This document shows, in pieces, positions 16,799 through 26,539 of a stretch of DNA of 64,000 nucleotides (the first letter of the stretch is position 1; every line of letters begins with the position of its first letter). The translations under genes were made by a program, and so were the position numbers. The DNA lies in assembly GCA_016716265.1 (NCBI GenBank), contig JADJWQ010000006.1, positions 2,755,501-2,819,500 of the forward strand. The letters run 5' to 3'. The DNA is from Planctomycetota bacterium. GTDB taxonomy: Bacteria; Planctomycetota; UBA1135; UBA2386. Below the pieces are notes generated by a model. That model ran no database searches. It was not told the DNA's origin and saw only the letters and a program-made list of their open reading frames with translations.

Positions 16799-19638
16799 CA
16801 CGCTCTTCGCTCCAGTTCCCCGCCGGCGCCGCAGCGCTGGCCCTCGCCCTGTTCGCACCCGCGCTCGCCGGCCAGGAGACGCTGCTCGGCAGCGGCACGC
16901 CCGACGACGGCTTCGGCGAGGCCGTCGCCGGCGTCGGCGACGTCGACGCCGACGGCTTCGAGGACCTGCTGGTCGGCGCACACCGGGACGGGACGAACGG
17001 CCCGCTGGCCGGCAGGGCGTACGTATTCTCGGGCGCCTCATTGCGAGCCGGAGCGCCCCCGCCGCCGTTGCGCGTCTTGTCGGGCGACGTCGGCGACCAG
17101 TTCGGGCGTGCGGTGGCCGCGATCGGCGACGTCGACGGCGACGGCCATGCCGACCTGCTGATCGGCGCCCCCTTCGCCAGCCTGACGAACCCGCCCGACG
17201 GCGGCAGCGTGCACGTGATCTCCGGCCGCGACTTCCGGGAGCTGTTCCGCCTCGACGGACCGGTGCGGAACGGGCGCTTCGGCTGGTCGGTGGACGGCGG
17301 CGGCGACCTGAACGGCGACGGCTACCCCGACGTCGTCGTCGGCGCGCCGCGCGACGACACGGTCGCGGTCGGCGCCGGATCGGTCAGCGTCTTCTCGGGC
17401 CGCGACGGCACGCTGCTGCGCCGCTGGTATGGCGACGCTGCCGACGATCAGCTCGGCTTCGCCGTCGCGTTCGCCGGTGACCTCGATGGAGACGGCCACG
17501 ACGACGTCGTGGCCGGCGCGCCGACGAGCGACTGGAACGGCACGGACGCCGGCTACCTGCGCGCGTTCTCCGGTCGCACGGGAGGGATCCTCTACGAGCG
17601 CTACGGCGCGGCCGGCGACGAGCTGGGTCACGCGGTCGCGGGCGACTTCGACGCCGATGCCGACGGCAGCCCGGATCTGGCCGCGGGCCGGCCCGGGGCC
17701 GCGATGGGCGTCGGCGCGGCGATCGTCATCGTCGGTCCGCTACGCTCGCCGGCGGTCCGCGACATCGACGGCCCGGCGACGGCACGACGTTGCGGGGTGA
17801 CGGTCGACGTCGTCCGCTACACGAATCCCGACACGGCCGCCGAGCTGCTCGTCGGAGCGCTCGATCGACTGCTGGTCGTCGCCGCGGCGACCGGGAACGT
17901 CGTTCGGACTCTGACCCACGACCCGCTCGGCAGCCGCGTGTCCGCCTCCAGCGGCGACATCGACGGCGACGGTCGCCCGAACCTCTTCCACGGGCTGCCC
18001 GATCCGGCCGGCAGTCGGAGGGGCGCCGTGGAGATCGAGCGCCGGGAACGCCGCGAGGCCATCGACGGCAGCGGCGCACGGGCCATGGCCGGGGCCGCGC
18101 TGCGGTTCCTCGGCGACCTCGATGGCGACGGCATGCCGGAACTCGCGATCGGGGAGCCCGAACGCGACCAATTTCCGGGCCTTCCGATCGCGGCGGGTGG
18201 CGTGCTCATCCGCTACGGCGACGGGCGCGTGCGGGATCTGCCGCAGCCCCCCCAGACCGGAACGGAGTTCTGGGCGAATCAGGGCTTCGGAACATCGATC
18301 GAACCGCTCGGGGACATCGATGGCGACGGGATTCCGGACGTCGCCGTAGGCGCCCCGCAGAGCCTGTACGGGAACCCGATGGTCCCCTTCGGGCAGAAGG
18401 AGCACGGGCTCGTGCACATCTTCAGCGGCGCGACGCTCGCTCGACTGCGGACGCTGCGGCCGGCGGATCCGAACGTCGAGTTCCAGGAGTTCGGTGCCAC
18501 CCTCGCGTTCGTGCCCGGTCTCGGTCTCGTGGTCGGTGCGCCCGCGTGGCAGGGCGGCCGGGGCAAGATCGAGGCCATCGACCCGAGAGACGGCCGCTTC
18601 ATCGACTCCTATGAGGGCTCCAGCGGCGAGCGCCTGGGGGCCGCGCTGAGGTCGACGGGAGAACGCAGTCTGGCGGTCGGGCTACCGGGTCTCGGATGGG
18701 TCAGCAGATTCGCCTATGAGCCAACCCTCGGCGGCTTCATTCCCGTCGGTGCGATCCTCGGCTCGTCCGGCTTCGGAAGCTCCATCGAGCTCCTGGACTT
18801 CGACGGAGACGGCCTGAGCGAGTTCGTGATCGGCAATCCCGTCACCAACGAGGTGACGATACACAGGGTCTTCCTCGGCCTCCTGGTGGCCCGGTTCTCC
18901 GGTGCACCGGACGAACGGTTCGGCTCGGCGCTGTCGGTGGTCCTGGATCGGAACGGCGATGGCCGTGAGGAGTTGTTGATCGGAGCACCGGGCTCCGCCG
19001 GCCTTCCTGGCTACGCGCTGCTCATCGCCCCGCAGACCGCGACGATCCTCGAACGATTCGACGGCGCGGCTCCTGACGACAGGCGGGGCGCCGCGGTCGC
19101 GGGGACGCGCGTCGTCCCGCCCGGCGCGCGCGATCTGCCGCTGTTCGCGATCGGCGCCCCGGGCGCCGACGTCAACTGCGATCCGATGAACCCGCAGTGC
19201 GACCGCGGTCAGGTCACGCTGGTGTCCGGATGGACCACCGGCCTGCCGGCCGCGGTGCCGTTCGGCGGGAGCTGCGCGGCCAGCGACGGCAGGCGGCCGC
19301 GCATCCACGCATTGTCCGCACCGCAGCTCGGTCGGAGCTTCGAGGTCGGCCTGGGCACCGCTCCGCGCTTCGCCCCGGCCTACCTGCTCGTCGGTCTCGG
19401 CGGACGCCGGCAATTGCCATTCGGCAGCTGCTTCGGCGCGACGACCGGCGACCTGTTCGAGCTGACCGGCACCGACGAGCACGGCCGCGCAATGCGCGCG
19501 ATACCCATTCCCAACGAGCCCGCGCTCGCCGGCGGCCACTTCCAATGTCAATGGCTGGTCGTCGATCGGCCGTTCCCGCTCGCGCCGCTGCGCTTCGTGC
19601 TGACGCAGGGCCTCGAAGCCCGGATGGACATCCGATGA
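16795..19638 (+). CDS. Secreted FG-GAP repeat protein 4
   Basis: 947 residues; the ATG at 16795 overlaps the previous stop by 4 nt. The signal peptide core is AGAAALALALFAPALAG. FG-GAP loops are regular in the first half (DVDADGFEDLLVGAH, DVDGDGHADLLIGAP, DLNGDGYPDVVVGAP). They are partly degenerate in the middle, where the stretch around residues 340-380 lacks Asp loops, and become regular again towards the end. The C-terminal module is the most divergent of the six: PFGGSCAASDGRRPRIH is kept, but the second cysteine lies in GSCFG and the DLFAN segment is replaced. The repeats suggest two propellers. Third-position GC drops slightly in the second half. Confidence 0.88.
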   Translation: MTRSSLQFPAGAAALALALFAPALAGQETLLGSGTPDDGFGEAVAGVGDVDADGFEDLLVGAHRDGTNGPLAGRAYVFSGASLRAGAPPPPLRVLSGDVGDQFGRAVAAIGDVDGDGHADLLIGAPFASLTNPPDGGSVHVISGRDFRELFRLDGPVRNGRFGWSVDGGGDLNGDGYPDVVVGAPRDDTVAVGAGSVSVFSGRDGTLLRRWYGDAADDQLGFAVAFAGDLDGDGHDDVVAGAPTSDWNGTDAGYLRAFSGRTGGILYERYGAAGDELGHAVAGDFDADADGSPDLAAGRPGAAMGVGAAIVIVGPLRSPAVRDIDGPATARRCGVTVDVVRYTNPDTAAELLVGALDRLLVVAAATGNVVRTLTHDPLGSRVSASSGDIDGDGRPNLFHGLPDPAGSRRGAVEIERRERREAIDGSGARAMAGAALRFLGDLDGDGMPELAIGEPERDQFPGLPIAAGGVLIRYGDGRVRDLPQPPQTGTEFWANQGFGTSIEPLGDIDGDGIPDVAVGAPQSLYGNPMVPFGQKEHGLVHIFSGATLARLRTLRPADPNVEFQEFGATLAFVPGLGLVVGAPAWQGGRGKIEAIDPRDGRFIDSYEGSSGERLGAALRSTGERSLAVGLPGLGWVSRFAYEPTLGGFIPVGAILGSSGFGSSIELLDFDGDGLSEFVIGNPVTNEVTIHRVFLGLLVARFSGAPDERFGSALSVVLDRNGDGREELLIGAPGSAGLPGYALLIAPQTATILERFDGAAPDDRRGAAVAGTRVVPPGARDLPLFAIGAPGADVNCDPMNPQCDRGQVTLVSGWTTGLPAAVPFGGSCAASDGRRPRIHALSAPQLGRSFEVGLGTAPRFAPAYLLVGLGGRRQLPFGSCFGATTGDLFELTGTDEHGRAMRAIPIPNEPALAGGHFQCQWLVVDRPFPLAPLRFVLTQGLEARMDIR

Positions 19639-22466
19639 TCCGCAGTCGACGTCACCACTTCCTGCCGGCGGCCTGGACGCTGGCCCTCGCCGGCCTCGCG
19701 CTCGGCCAGCAGCCGCAGCGCATCGACGGCACGTCGCCCGGCGACCGCTTCGGCTCGGCGGTCGCGTACGTGCGCGACGTCGACGGCGACGGCTGCGACG
19801 AGCTCGCGATCGGCGCCGCGCGCAGCGACGTCGCCGGCCTCGACTCCGGCGAGCTGCGCGTCTACTCAGGACGCACCGGCGCGCTGCTGTGGAGCCGCGG
19901 CGGCGGCGCGGCGGGCGACCTGTTCGGCCAGGCCGTCGCGTCGGCCGGCGACCTCGACGGCGACGGTGCCGGCGACGTGATCGTCGGCGCGCCGGGGGCG
20001 CGGTCGGGCCGCGGCCGCGCGATCGCATGCTCCGGCCGCAGCGGCGCGCCGCTGTTCGTGATCGACGGAGTCGCGGTCGGCGACCGGCTCGGGCACGCCG
20101 TTGCCGGGATCGGCGACGCGAACGGCGACGGCTACGACGACGTCGCGGTCGGCGCGCCGGGCGATGCGACCAATGGCAGCGAAGCCGGCGCGGTCCGCGC
20201 GTTCTCCGGCCGCGACGGCACCGCCCTGTTCCCGACCCTGTTCGGCAACGCCGCGAGTGACCGCTTCGGCTGGGCGCTCGCCGCGCTCGGCGACGTCGAC
20301 CAGGACGGTCTGCCCGACCTGCTGGTCGGCGCGCCTGGCAGCGACTTCCGCGTTCCCGACGGCGGCAGCGCCTTCGCCTTCAGCGGGGTGGGCGGCGGGC
20401 TGCGCGCGACGCTCGACGGCACGGTGGCCGGCGGCCAGCTCGGCTGGGCGGTCGCGGGTGTCGGCGACCAGGACGGCGACGGCCGCGCCGACTTCGCCGC
20501 CGGCGCTCCGTTCGAGAGCCCGGTGCCGTACACGGAGTCCGGCGCCGTGCACCTGTGGCGCAGCGCCGCGGCAGCCTCGACGTCGCTGTTCGGCGGCGCC
20601 GCCTCGGGCGCGCGCGCCGGCTGGGCACTCTCGAGCGCGGGCGACCTCGACCGCGACGGGTTCCCGGAGCTCGCGATCGCGTCGCCGGACCCGGCCGCCG
20701 GTCGCTGCGTCGTGCTGTCGGTCGCCAGGGGCTCCGTCCTGTTCGACCTCGCCGGTGTGTCCGCGGGTCAGGACTTCGGTTGGTCGCTCGCGGCCGACGG
20801 CGATCCCGACGGCGACGGCCGCAGCGACCTCTGCTGCGCTGCGCCGGCCGCGAACCTGGCCGGCAGCGCGTTCCACTACGATCTGCCGGTCCAGCTCGGC
20901 GACGCGCTCGAGGAACTCGGCTTCCCGCGGGACATCGACGAGGTCCGGAGCGCCCGCTTCATCGACGACCTGGACCGGGACGGCTACCCCGAGCTGCTCG
21001 TCGGCGCCCACGATCGCACACTCGGGGAAGGCGTCTTCTACGTGCTGTCCGGGGGTGCCGCGCCCGGGAGCGGACCGATCCGGAGGTTCCGGTCGCCCGT
21101 CCAGTCCGGGAGCTTCGGAGCCGCCGCGACCGGCCTGGGTGACCTGGACGGCGACGGCTACGAGGACTTCGCGTTCGGCGACCCGGGGGCGCCGAGCGCG
21201 ACGGTCCGCATCCACTCCGGGTCTCCGGGGCAGACCGCATCGGAGATCACCTCGTTCTCCCACGCGGCGAGCGGCACGTCGTTCGGCCTGCAGCTCAGCT
21301 CTGCCGGGGACCTCGACGGCGACGGCGTCCAGGAGCTGCTGGTGGGCGCGCCGCTCACGCCGGGCACGGTGACGGTGTGGCGGCCGCGCGACGGCGGCAC
21401 GGCCTTCGACCTGCTGCACGTGTTCCGCGGGGCCCTGGGCGACGACTTCGGCGCGGCGGTGCAGGGCGGCACGGACTGCGACGGCGACGGCATCCCCGAC
21501 CTGCTGATCGGCGCCCCGAACGAGGACTCCGCCCCGGGTCACGGCGGCACCGTGCGACTGGTGAGCGGTCGCGACGGCAGCGTGCTCCGCACGCTGCGCG
21601 GTCCGGCGCCCGACGACGACCTGGGCAGCGCCGTGGACTTCCTGTCCGACCTCGATGGCGACGGCGTCCCCGAGCTGCTGATCGGGTCGGCCGAGTTCCC
21701 GCCCGCTCCCGCTCCGCCCCCCCCTGGCGTCGGGCCCGGCCGCGCCTACGTGTTCTCCGGTGCGACCGGCGTCGAGCTGTTCCGGGCGGGACCGACCGCG
21801 GAGTTGGGCTTCGGCAGCGCGGTGCGGCGCGCCGGGGACCACGACGGCGACGGTTTCGAGGACTGGGCGGTCGGCGCCCCGGGCGCGGTGTACCTGTTCT
21901 CCGGACGCGACGGCAGCCCGCTGGCCCGCCTCGGCCGGACCGGCTTCGCCGGCGCGATCGACAGCGGCACGGACTGGAACCAGGACGGTGTGCCGGACCT
22001 GGTGGCGACCGTGAGCGCAGGGCCGACGATCGCGATCGAGCTGTTCTCGACCGCCGCGACGACCCTGCACGCGCGGACCTACGGCGCGGCCTGCCCGGGA
22101 AGCCTCGGCCGCCTGCCGCGCATCGGCAGCGCCGGCGGCGCGGCCGGTCCGACCGCCGAGATCACGCTGCGCGCGGCGCCGCCGTCGACGATGGCCGTGC
22201 TGTTCGTCGGCATCGGTGGGCGCCAGGACCTCGACCTGACACCGATCGGCATGCCGGGCTGCCGGATGCTGTTCGGCGGGATGAGCGACGCGACCATCAC
22301 CGCGACGACCGCCGCCGGGACGGCGTCGATGCCCGCGGACATCCCGAATCTGCCGCAGCTCTCCGGCCGCAGCTACCAGGCGCAATGGCTGATCTGCGAC
22401 CTGTTCGCCAATCGGCTGCAGTTCGTGACCTCGGACGGGCTGGAGGTCACGTTCGGCGCGCAATGA
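19635..22466 (+). CDS. Secreted FG-GAP repeat protein 5
   Basis: 943 residues from the ATG at 19635, overlapping the previous stop by 4 nt. The short signal peptide is PAAWTLALAGLALGQQ. Fourteen Asp-rich FG-GAP loops are visible, from DVDGDGCDELAIGAA near the N-terminus to DWNQDGVPDLVATV before the C-terminal module; this fits two seven-bladed propellers. The module reads YGAACPGSLGRLPRIG, then IGMPGC, then YQAQWLICDLFANR. It is the last gene of the tightly overlapping block; a GC-rich hairpin lies in the 73-bp space before the next paralogue. Confidence 0.9.
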   Translation: MIRSRRHHFLPAAWTLALAGLALGQQPQRIDGTSPGDRFGSAVAYVRDVDGDGCDELAIGAARSDVAGLDSGELRVYSGRTGALLWSRGGGAAGDLFGQAVASAGDLDGDGAGDVIVGAPGARSGRGRAIACSGRSGAPLFVIDGVAVGDRLGHAVAGIGDANGDGYDDVAVGAPGDATNGSEAGAVRAFSGRDGTALFPTLFGNAASDRFGWALAALGDVDQDGLPDLLVGAPGSDFRVPDGGSAFAFSGVGGGLRATLDGTVAGGQLGWAVAGVGDQDGDGRADFAAGAPFESPVPYTESGAVHLWRSAAAASTSLFGGAASGARAGWALSSAGDLDRDGFPELAIASPDPAAGRCVVLSVARGSVLFDLAGVSAGQDFGWSLAADGDPDGDGRSDLCCAAPAANLAGSAFHYDLPVQLGDALEELGFPRDIDEVRSARFIDDLDRDGYPELLVGAHDRTLGEGVFYVLSGGAAPGSGPIRRFRSPVQSGSFGAAATGLGDLDGDGYEDFAFGDPGAPSATVRIHSGSPGQTASEITSFSHAASGTSFGLQLSSAGDLDGDGVQELLVGAPLTPGTVTVWRPRDGGTAFDLLHVFRGALGDDFGAAVQGGTDCDGDGIPDLLIGAPNEDSAPGHGGTVRLVSGRDGSVLRTLRGPAPDDDLGSAVDFLSDLDGDGVPELLIGSAEFPPAPAPPPPGVGPGRAYVFSGATGVELFRAGPTAELGFGSAVRRAGDHDGDGFEDWAVGAPGAVYLFSGRDGSPLARLGRTGFAGAIDSGTDWNQDGVPDLVATVSAGPTIAIELFSTAATTLHARTYGAACPGSLGRLPRIGSAGGAAGPTAEITLRAAPPSTMAVLFVGIGGRQDLDLTPIGMPGCRMLFGGMSDATITATTAAGTASMPADIPNLPQLSGRSYQAQWLICDLFANRLQFVTSDGLEVTFGAQ

Positions 22467-22494
22467 CAGCGGACGCACGCGAAGGAACCTGCAA

Positions 22495-22516
22495 CCGCGG
22501 CGCCGACGCGCCGCGG
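22495..22516 (+). terminator. GC hairpin between FG-GAP genes 5 and 6
   Basis: The arms CCGCGGCGC (22495-22503) and GCGCCGCGG (22508-22516) are perfect inverted repeats around a CGAC loop. No T-run follows, so it could be a partial terminator or an mRNA-stabilising structure that separates gene 6 from the five overlapping genes. Confidence 0.45.
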
Positions 22517-22539
22517 CCTGCACCACGGAACACGATCCC

Positions 22540-25470
22540 ATGCATCGCTCTCGACGACTCCTCGCGTCCCTGACGCTCACCTCGATCGCGCTGGCTCCGC
22601 TGTCCGCCCAGGAGCTCGTCGGGAGCCAGCCCGGGGACGCCTTCGGAACCGCGGTCTGCCTCGTGGGCGACGTCGACGGCGACGGCGTCGACGACGTCGC
22701 CGTCGGAGCTCCCTTCGCCACCGATGCACAGGGGCTTCGCTGCGGCGTCGTGACCGTGCACTCCGGCGCCGACCGCAGCGTGCTGGCCCGGCTGGTCGGC
22801 CAGCCGGGCGACCAATACGGCTCCGCATTGAGCACGGCCGGCGATGTCGACGCCGACGGCGTGCCGGACGTGATCGTCGGCGCGCCGCGGCGCGCCGGTG
22901 GCCGCGGTGCCGTGCTCGTCATCTCGCTGCGCAGCGTCGGCACGCTGTTCGAGGTCACCGGCCGGCCCGGCGACGGCCTCGGCAGCGCGGTGACCGGCGG
23001 CATGGACGTCACCGGCGACGGCTTCCCCGACTTCGCCGCCGGCGCGCCGACGGCGGACAACGGCACGGCCGTCGACGCGGGTCGGGTCGTCGTCCACTCG
23101 GGTCGCGACGGCGCGCTGGTCGCCGAGCGCTTCGGCAGCGCGCCGGTCGACCGTCTCGGTCACGCGCTGGCCTTCCTCGCCGACTGGGACGGCGACGGGC
23201 GCGCCGACCTCGCGATCGGCGCGCCCGGCGCGGACGCGGGCGGGACCGACGCCGGCACGACGCTGATCCTCGACCCGCGGCGGCAGCTCGAGCTGGCGTC
23301 CTTCGACGGCCTGCAGCCGGGCGACGAGTTGGGCTTCGCGGTCGCGGGATCGAGCGATCCGCGTCCGGGACCGGGCCGCGCCCAGGTGGCGGCCGGCGCC
23401 CCGGGTGCGGTCGGCGGACGTGGCCAGGTCTCGCTGCTCGGCGAGGAGCTCGCCGGGCCGTCCGTCGATCGACTCGAGCTGACCGGCGACGAGCTCGACG
23501 GCCGGTTCGGCCAGGCGGTCGCGGCGCTGGGGGACGCGGATGCGGACCGCGAGCACGAGTTCGCGATCGGCGCGCCGGGGCTGCCGACCGGTGCGTTCCC
23601 CGGCGAGGTCGTCTGGGTCAGTGCCGCGATCGACGCGATGACCGCGACGGCGCGCTACGTCGGTCGTGCCGCGGGGACGCGAGCCGGAGAGCGCTTCGCG
23701 TCCGTGCTGTGCTCCGCGGGCGATCCGGACCGCGACGGCTTCGGCGACCTGCTGGCCGGCATGCCGACCGCGGGCCCGAACGGCTCGCGCGCCGGGGCCG
23801 TCCGCTGGCTCGATGTCGATCCGCAGCGGGCCGCCACCTGGACGTTCAGCATGGGGGAGCAGATCGGCGTGGCGGTCGGCATCGTCGACGACCTCGACCG
23901 CGACGGTCACCCCGAGGTACTGGTCAGCTCACCCCGAGGCGCCCCCTCCGCGGTCCAGGCACTCGGCGACGCCGGACTCCGTCGGACCGCCTACCAGATC
24001 GACTCGTTCGGTACCGAGCTCGATCCCTTCGGAGACGCGCTGACGGGGATCGGCGACGCGAACGCGGACGGACGGCCCGACATCCTGGTCGCCGGTAGCG
24101 GATCGAGCCCGCTGGTGAACGGCAACCGCCAGCCCGCCGCCGGTGGCTTCCGCATCTACTCCTCGGTCCAGTCGCCGATCACCGTGCTCGGCACGTTCTA
24201 CGGGCTGCAGCCGGGCGACCGGCTCGGCACTTCGGTCGCGCACCTCGACGACCTCGACGGCGACGGTGTCAGCGACTTCGTCGTCGGCGCGCCGGGCAGC
24301 GGCGGCGGCTCGCACGCCGGCTACGCGCAGGTGCATTCCGGCGTGCAGCCGTTCGCGCTGATCCGCGTGCTGCGCGGCACCGCGATCGACGACGCCTTCG
24401 GCGCGTCGGTGGCGAACGCCGGCGACGTCGACGGCGACGGCATCGGCGACGTCCTCGTCGGCGCGCCGCGGGGCGGCCCGCGCGACGAAGGCTACGTCCG
24501 CGTGCACTCCGGCCGCGACGGCCGACAGCTCTTCACGAAGTTCGGACTCGGCGCCGACGACGGCTTCGGCACGGCGACGGCCGGTCTCGGCGACCTCGAC
24601 GGCGACGGCCACGCCGAGTTCGCCGTCGGGGCACCGCAGTCCATCCGCTCGGGCGCCGCGCGGCGCGGCTACGTGCAGGTGTTCTCGGGTTCCGACGGTC
24701 GACTGCTCGCGACCCTCGCCGGCGGCGCGAGCGACCGGCTGTTCGGGCGCGCGATCGCCGGCGGCGGGGACCTGGACGGCGACGGCGTCGGAGACCTGGT
24801 GGTCGGCGCGCCCCGTCCGACCCCGCGCGGCCTGGTGCACACGTTCTCGGGCCGGACTCTGGGTCCGTTGCGGTCGTCGCTGGAGCTCGACAGCGCCGAG
24901 CCGGACGGCTTCGGCACTTCGGTGGTCATCGTGCCGGACATCGACGGCGACGGCCGCGCCGAGTTGGCTGCCGGCGCGCCGACGGGCGGCCCGCTCTCCG
25001 GCGGGTTTCCCGGTTCTCCGCGGCAGGGCACCATCGCGCTGCTGCGGACCGCGAGCCGCGACGGCCGCGTGCAGCGCTACGGGATCGGCTGCGTCACCTC
25101 GCTCGGCACGCTGCCGTCGATCCGCGTCGACGTTCCACCGCAGCTGGGCGCGACCTGGGAGGTCCGCCTCCGCGACGCGCGGCCGCTCGCGTTGTCGATC
25201 CTGCTGCTCGGCAGCTCGGGCCGCCGGCAGCTGGATCTCGGACCGCTCGGCATGCCGGGCTGCACCGCCTGGCACGCGGCCGACTTCGGCGTGTTCCCGG
25301 TGGCGACGGACGCGGGCGGTCGCGCGACGGCGACCCTCGGCCCGCTCCCGACCACGATCGAGCTCGTCGACGCCGCGATCTGGGGGCAGTGGCTCGTCGA
25401 CGACCCGTTCGCCAACGCGCTGCAGTGGGTGCTGTCGGACGCGGTCGAGGCCAACGTCGCCCGGAACTGA
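22540..25470 (+). CDS. Secreted FG-GAP repeat protein 6
   Basis: 976 residues from the ATG at 22540. The signal peptide is RRLLASLTLTSIALAPLSAQ. About 13-14 FG-GAP loops can be seen (DVDGDGVDDVAVGAP, DVDADGVPDVIVGAP, DLDGDGVSDFVVGAP and others). One blade (DPRPGPGRAQVAAGAP) has lost the Ca-binding pattern. The C-terminal module has YGIGCVTSLGTLPSI, LGMPGC and WGQWLVDDPFANA. It is separated from gene 5 by 73 bp, so it is probably the end of the same operon, or has its own promoter in that gap. Its role should match that of its paralogues: a secreted or surface propeller of unknown ligand. Confidence 0.9.
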   Translation: MHRSRRLLASLTLTSIALAPLSAQELVGSQPGDAFGTAVCLVGDVDGDGVDDVAVGAPFATDAQGLRCGVVTVHSGADRSVLARLVGQPGDQYGSALSTAGDVDADGVPDVIVGAPRRAGGRGAVLVISLRSVGTLFEVTGRPGDGLGSAVTGGMDVTGDGFPDFAAGAPTADNGTAVDAGRVVVHSGRDGALVAERFGSAPVDRLGHALAFLADWDGDGRADLAIGAPGADAGGTDAGTTLILDPRRQLELASFDGLQPGDELGFAVAGSSDPRPGPGRAQVAAGAPGAVGGRGQVSLLGEELAGPSVDRLELTGDELDGRFGQAVAALGDADADREHEFAIGAPGLPTGAFPGEVVWVSAAIDAMTATARYVGRAAGTRAGERFASVLCSAGDPDRDGFGDLLAGMPTAGPNGSRAGAVRWLDVDPQRAATWTFSMGEQIGVAVGIVDDLDRDGHPEVLVSSPRGAPSAVQALGDAGLRRTAYQIDSFGTELDPFGDALTGIGDANADGRPDILVAGSGSSPLVNGNRQPAAGGFRIYSSVQSPITVLGTFYGLQPGDRLGTSVAHLDDLDGDGVSDFVVGAPGSGGGSHAGYAQVHSGVQPFALIRVLRGTAIDDAFGASVANAGDVDGDGIGDVLVGAPRGGPRDEGYVRVHSGRDGRQLFTKFGLGADDGFGTATAGLGDLDGDGHAEFAVGAPQSIRSGAARRGYVQVFSGSDGRLLATLAGGASDRLFGRAIAGGGDLDGDGVGDLVVGAPRPTPRGLVHTFSGRTLGPLRSSLELDSAEPDGFGTSVVIVPDIDGDGRAELAAGAPTGGPLSGGFPGSPRQGTIALLRTASRDGRVQRYGIGCVTSLGTLPSIRVDVPPQLGATWEVRLRDARPLALSILLLGSSGRRQLDLGPLGMPGCTAWHAADFGVFPVATDAGGRATATLGPLPTTIELVDAAIWGQWLVDDPFANALQWVLSDAVEANVARN

Positions 25471-25583
25471 CCCCTCCCGATCGCCCGGTTGCCCGGTCGT
25501 CGGGCGCCGCGGGGCATGCTCCGACCGCCGGTTGCAACCACGATCTTCAAGCCGATGAGACGGCGTGCCGATAGATCCTGCCG

Positions 25584-26351
25584 GTGGACGAGAACGAAAC
25601 CAGGCAGCTGGGTCGGATCGGGGTGTTCGGGCTGAGCGTGCAGCTCGAGGGCAGCCTGCAGATCCTCGAGTCGCTCGGCGGACGGCTGCAGGAAGTCCTG
25701 ATGGCGGAGGCGCTCGAGGAGAACGAGGCGGCACTCCTGCTGCAGGACATGTCCAGCATCAGCCGGCGCACCCTGGAGCAGCTCACGAAGATGAGCCGGA
25801 ACCTCGGCCTCCCGGAGGCCGAGCCGAACGCGCCGCTGAGAAACGAGGTCAAGGTCCCGTCGAGCGGCATGCGCGGCTCGTCCCGCGCGATCCCGATCCC
25901 GGACCTGCTCGCGCTGCTCGGCAATCTGCGCAAGACCGGCACGCTGCGCATGCAGTCGGGCCAGGAGAAGTTCCTCCTCGAGTTCCTCGACGGCGCCGTC
26001 GTGCACGCCGTCACCAACGCTCCGCGCCCGGACCAGCGCCTCGGCACGATCCTGGTCGCCGAGCACATCATCAGCGCCGAGCGCCTCGACGAGTTCCTCA
26101 ACCAGCACGATCCCGGCCAGGGCCCGATCGGCGCCGCGCTGGCACGGGCGAACCTGGTGAGCACGACCGACCTGCGTCACGCATTGAGTCGCCAGGTGCG
26201 CGAGCTGTTCCACCGGATCTTCGCGCTCGGGGAATGCCTGTTCTACTTCGTGGACGGCGAGGCGAAGAACCTCGAGCACCGCGCGTGCCTCAACACGACG
26301 CAGCTCCTGCTCGAGAGCGCATGCCAGCACGACGAGCGAAGCCACGATTGA
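25584..26351 (+). CDS. DUF4388 (PATAN-like) domain protein
   Basis: 255 residues, cytoplasmic, no signal peptide or membrane helix. The region from ~100 to ~235 fits DUF4388/PATAN. It has IPDLLALLGNLRKTGTLRM, then FLDGAVVHA, then a helical part with RLGTILVAEHIISAERLDEF and IGAALARANLVSTTDLRHAL. Such domains occur in bacterial signalling proteins and are thought to mediate protein contacts rather than catalysis. Residues 1-95 are helical and may be a dimerisation region. The start is a GTG at 25584; no strong Shine-Dalgarno sequence is seen. It lies 113 bp after the FG-GAP operon and 188 bp before the ECF sigma gene on the same strand, so it may belong to the same regulatory group. Confidence 0.75.
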   Translation: MDENETRQLGRIGVFGLSVQLEGSLQILESLGGRLQEVLMAEALEENEAALLLQDMSSISRRTLEQLTKMSRNLGLPEAEPNAPLRNEVKVPSSGMRGSSRAIPIPDLLALLGNLRKTGTLRMQSGQEKFLLEFLDGAVVHAVTNAPRPDQRLGTILVAEHIISAERLDEFLNQHDPGQGPIGAALARANLVSTTDLRHALSRQVRELFHRIFALGECLFYFVDGEAKNLEHRACLNTTQLLLESACQHDERSHD

Positions 26352-26525
26352 GCGCAACGAAGCGGATCCTGCCCGCGACCGGCGACGGGACCCGATCCAT
26401 GCGCATGGTCGCACGCTGATCGCGAAGGTCCGGGTGGTCGACCCGACTCGATGATCGCGTGCCTCACGCAGCATGCGCCACGGCATTGGCTGGGACACCA
26501 GGTCGGCCGGCCCGCTCGACGGTGC

Positions 26526-26531
26526 TATCCT
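26526..26531 (+). promoter_or_regulatory. Candidate -10 element of the ECF sigma gene
   Basis: TATCCT ends 8 nt before the ATG at 26540 and supports that start rather than an upstream in-frame ATG at 26459. Transcription would begin at or next to the start codon. Confidence 0.4.
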
Positions 26532-26539
26532 CCCCGGCG

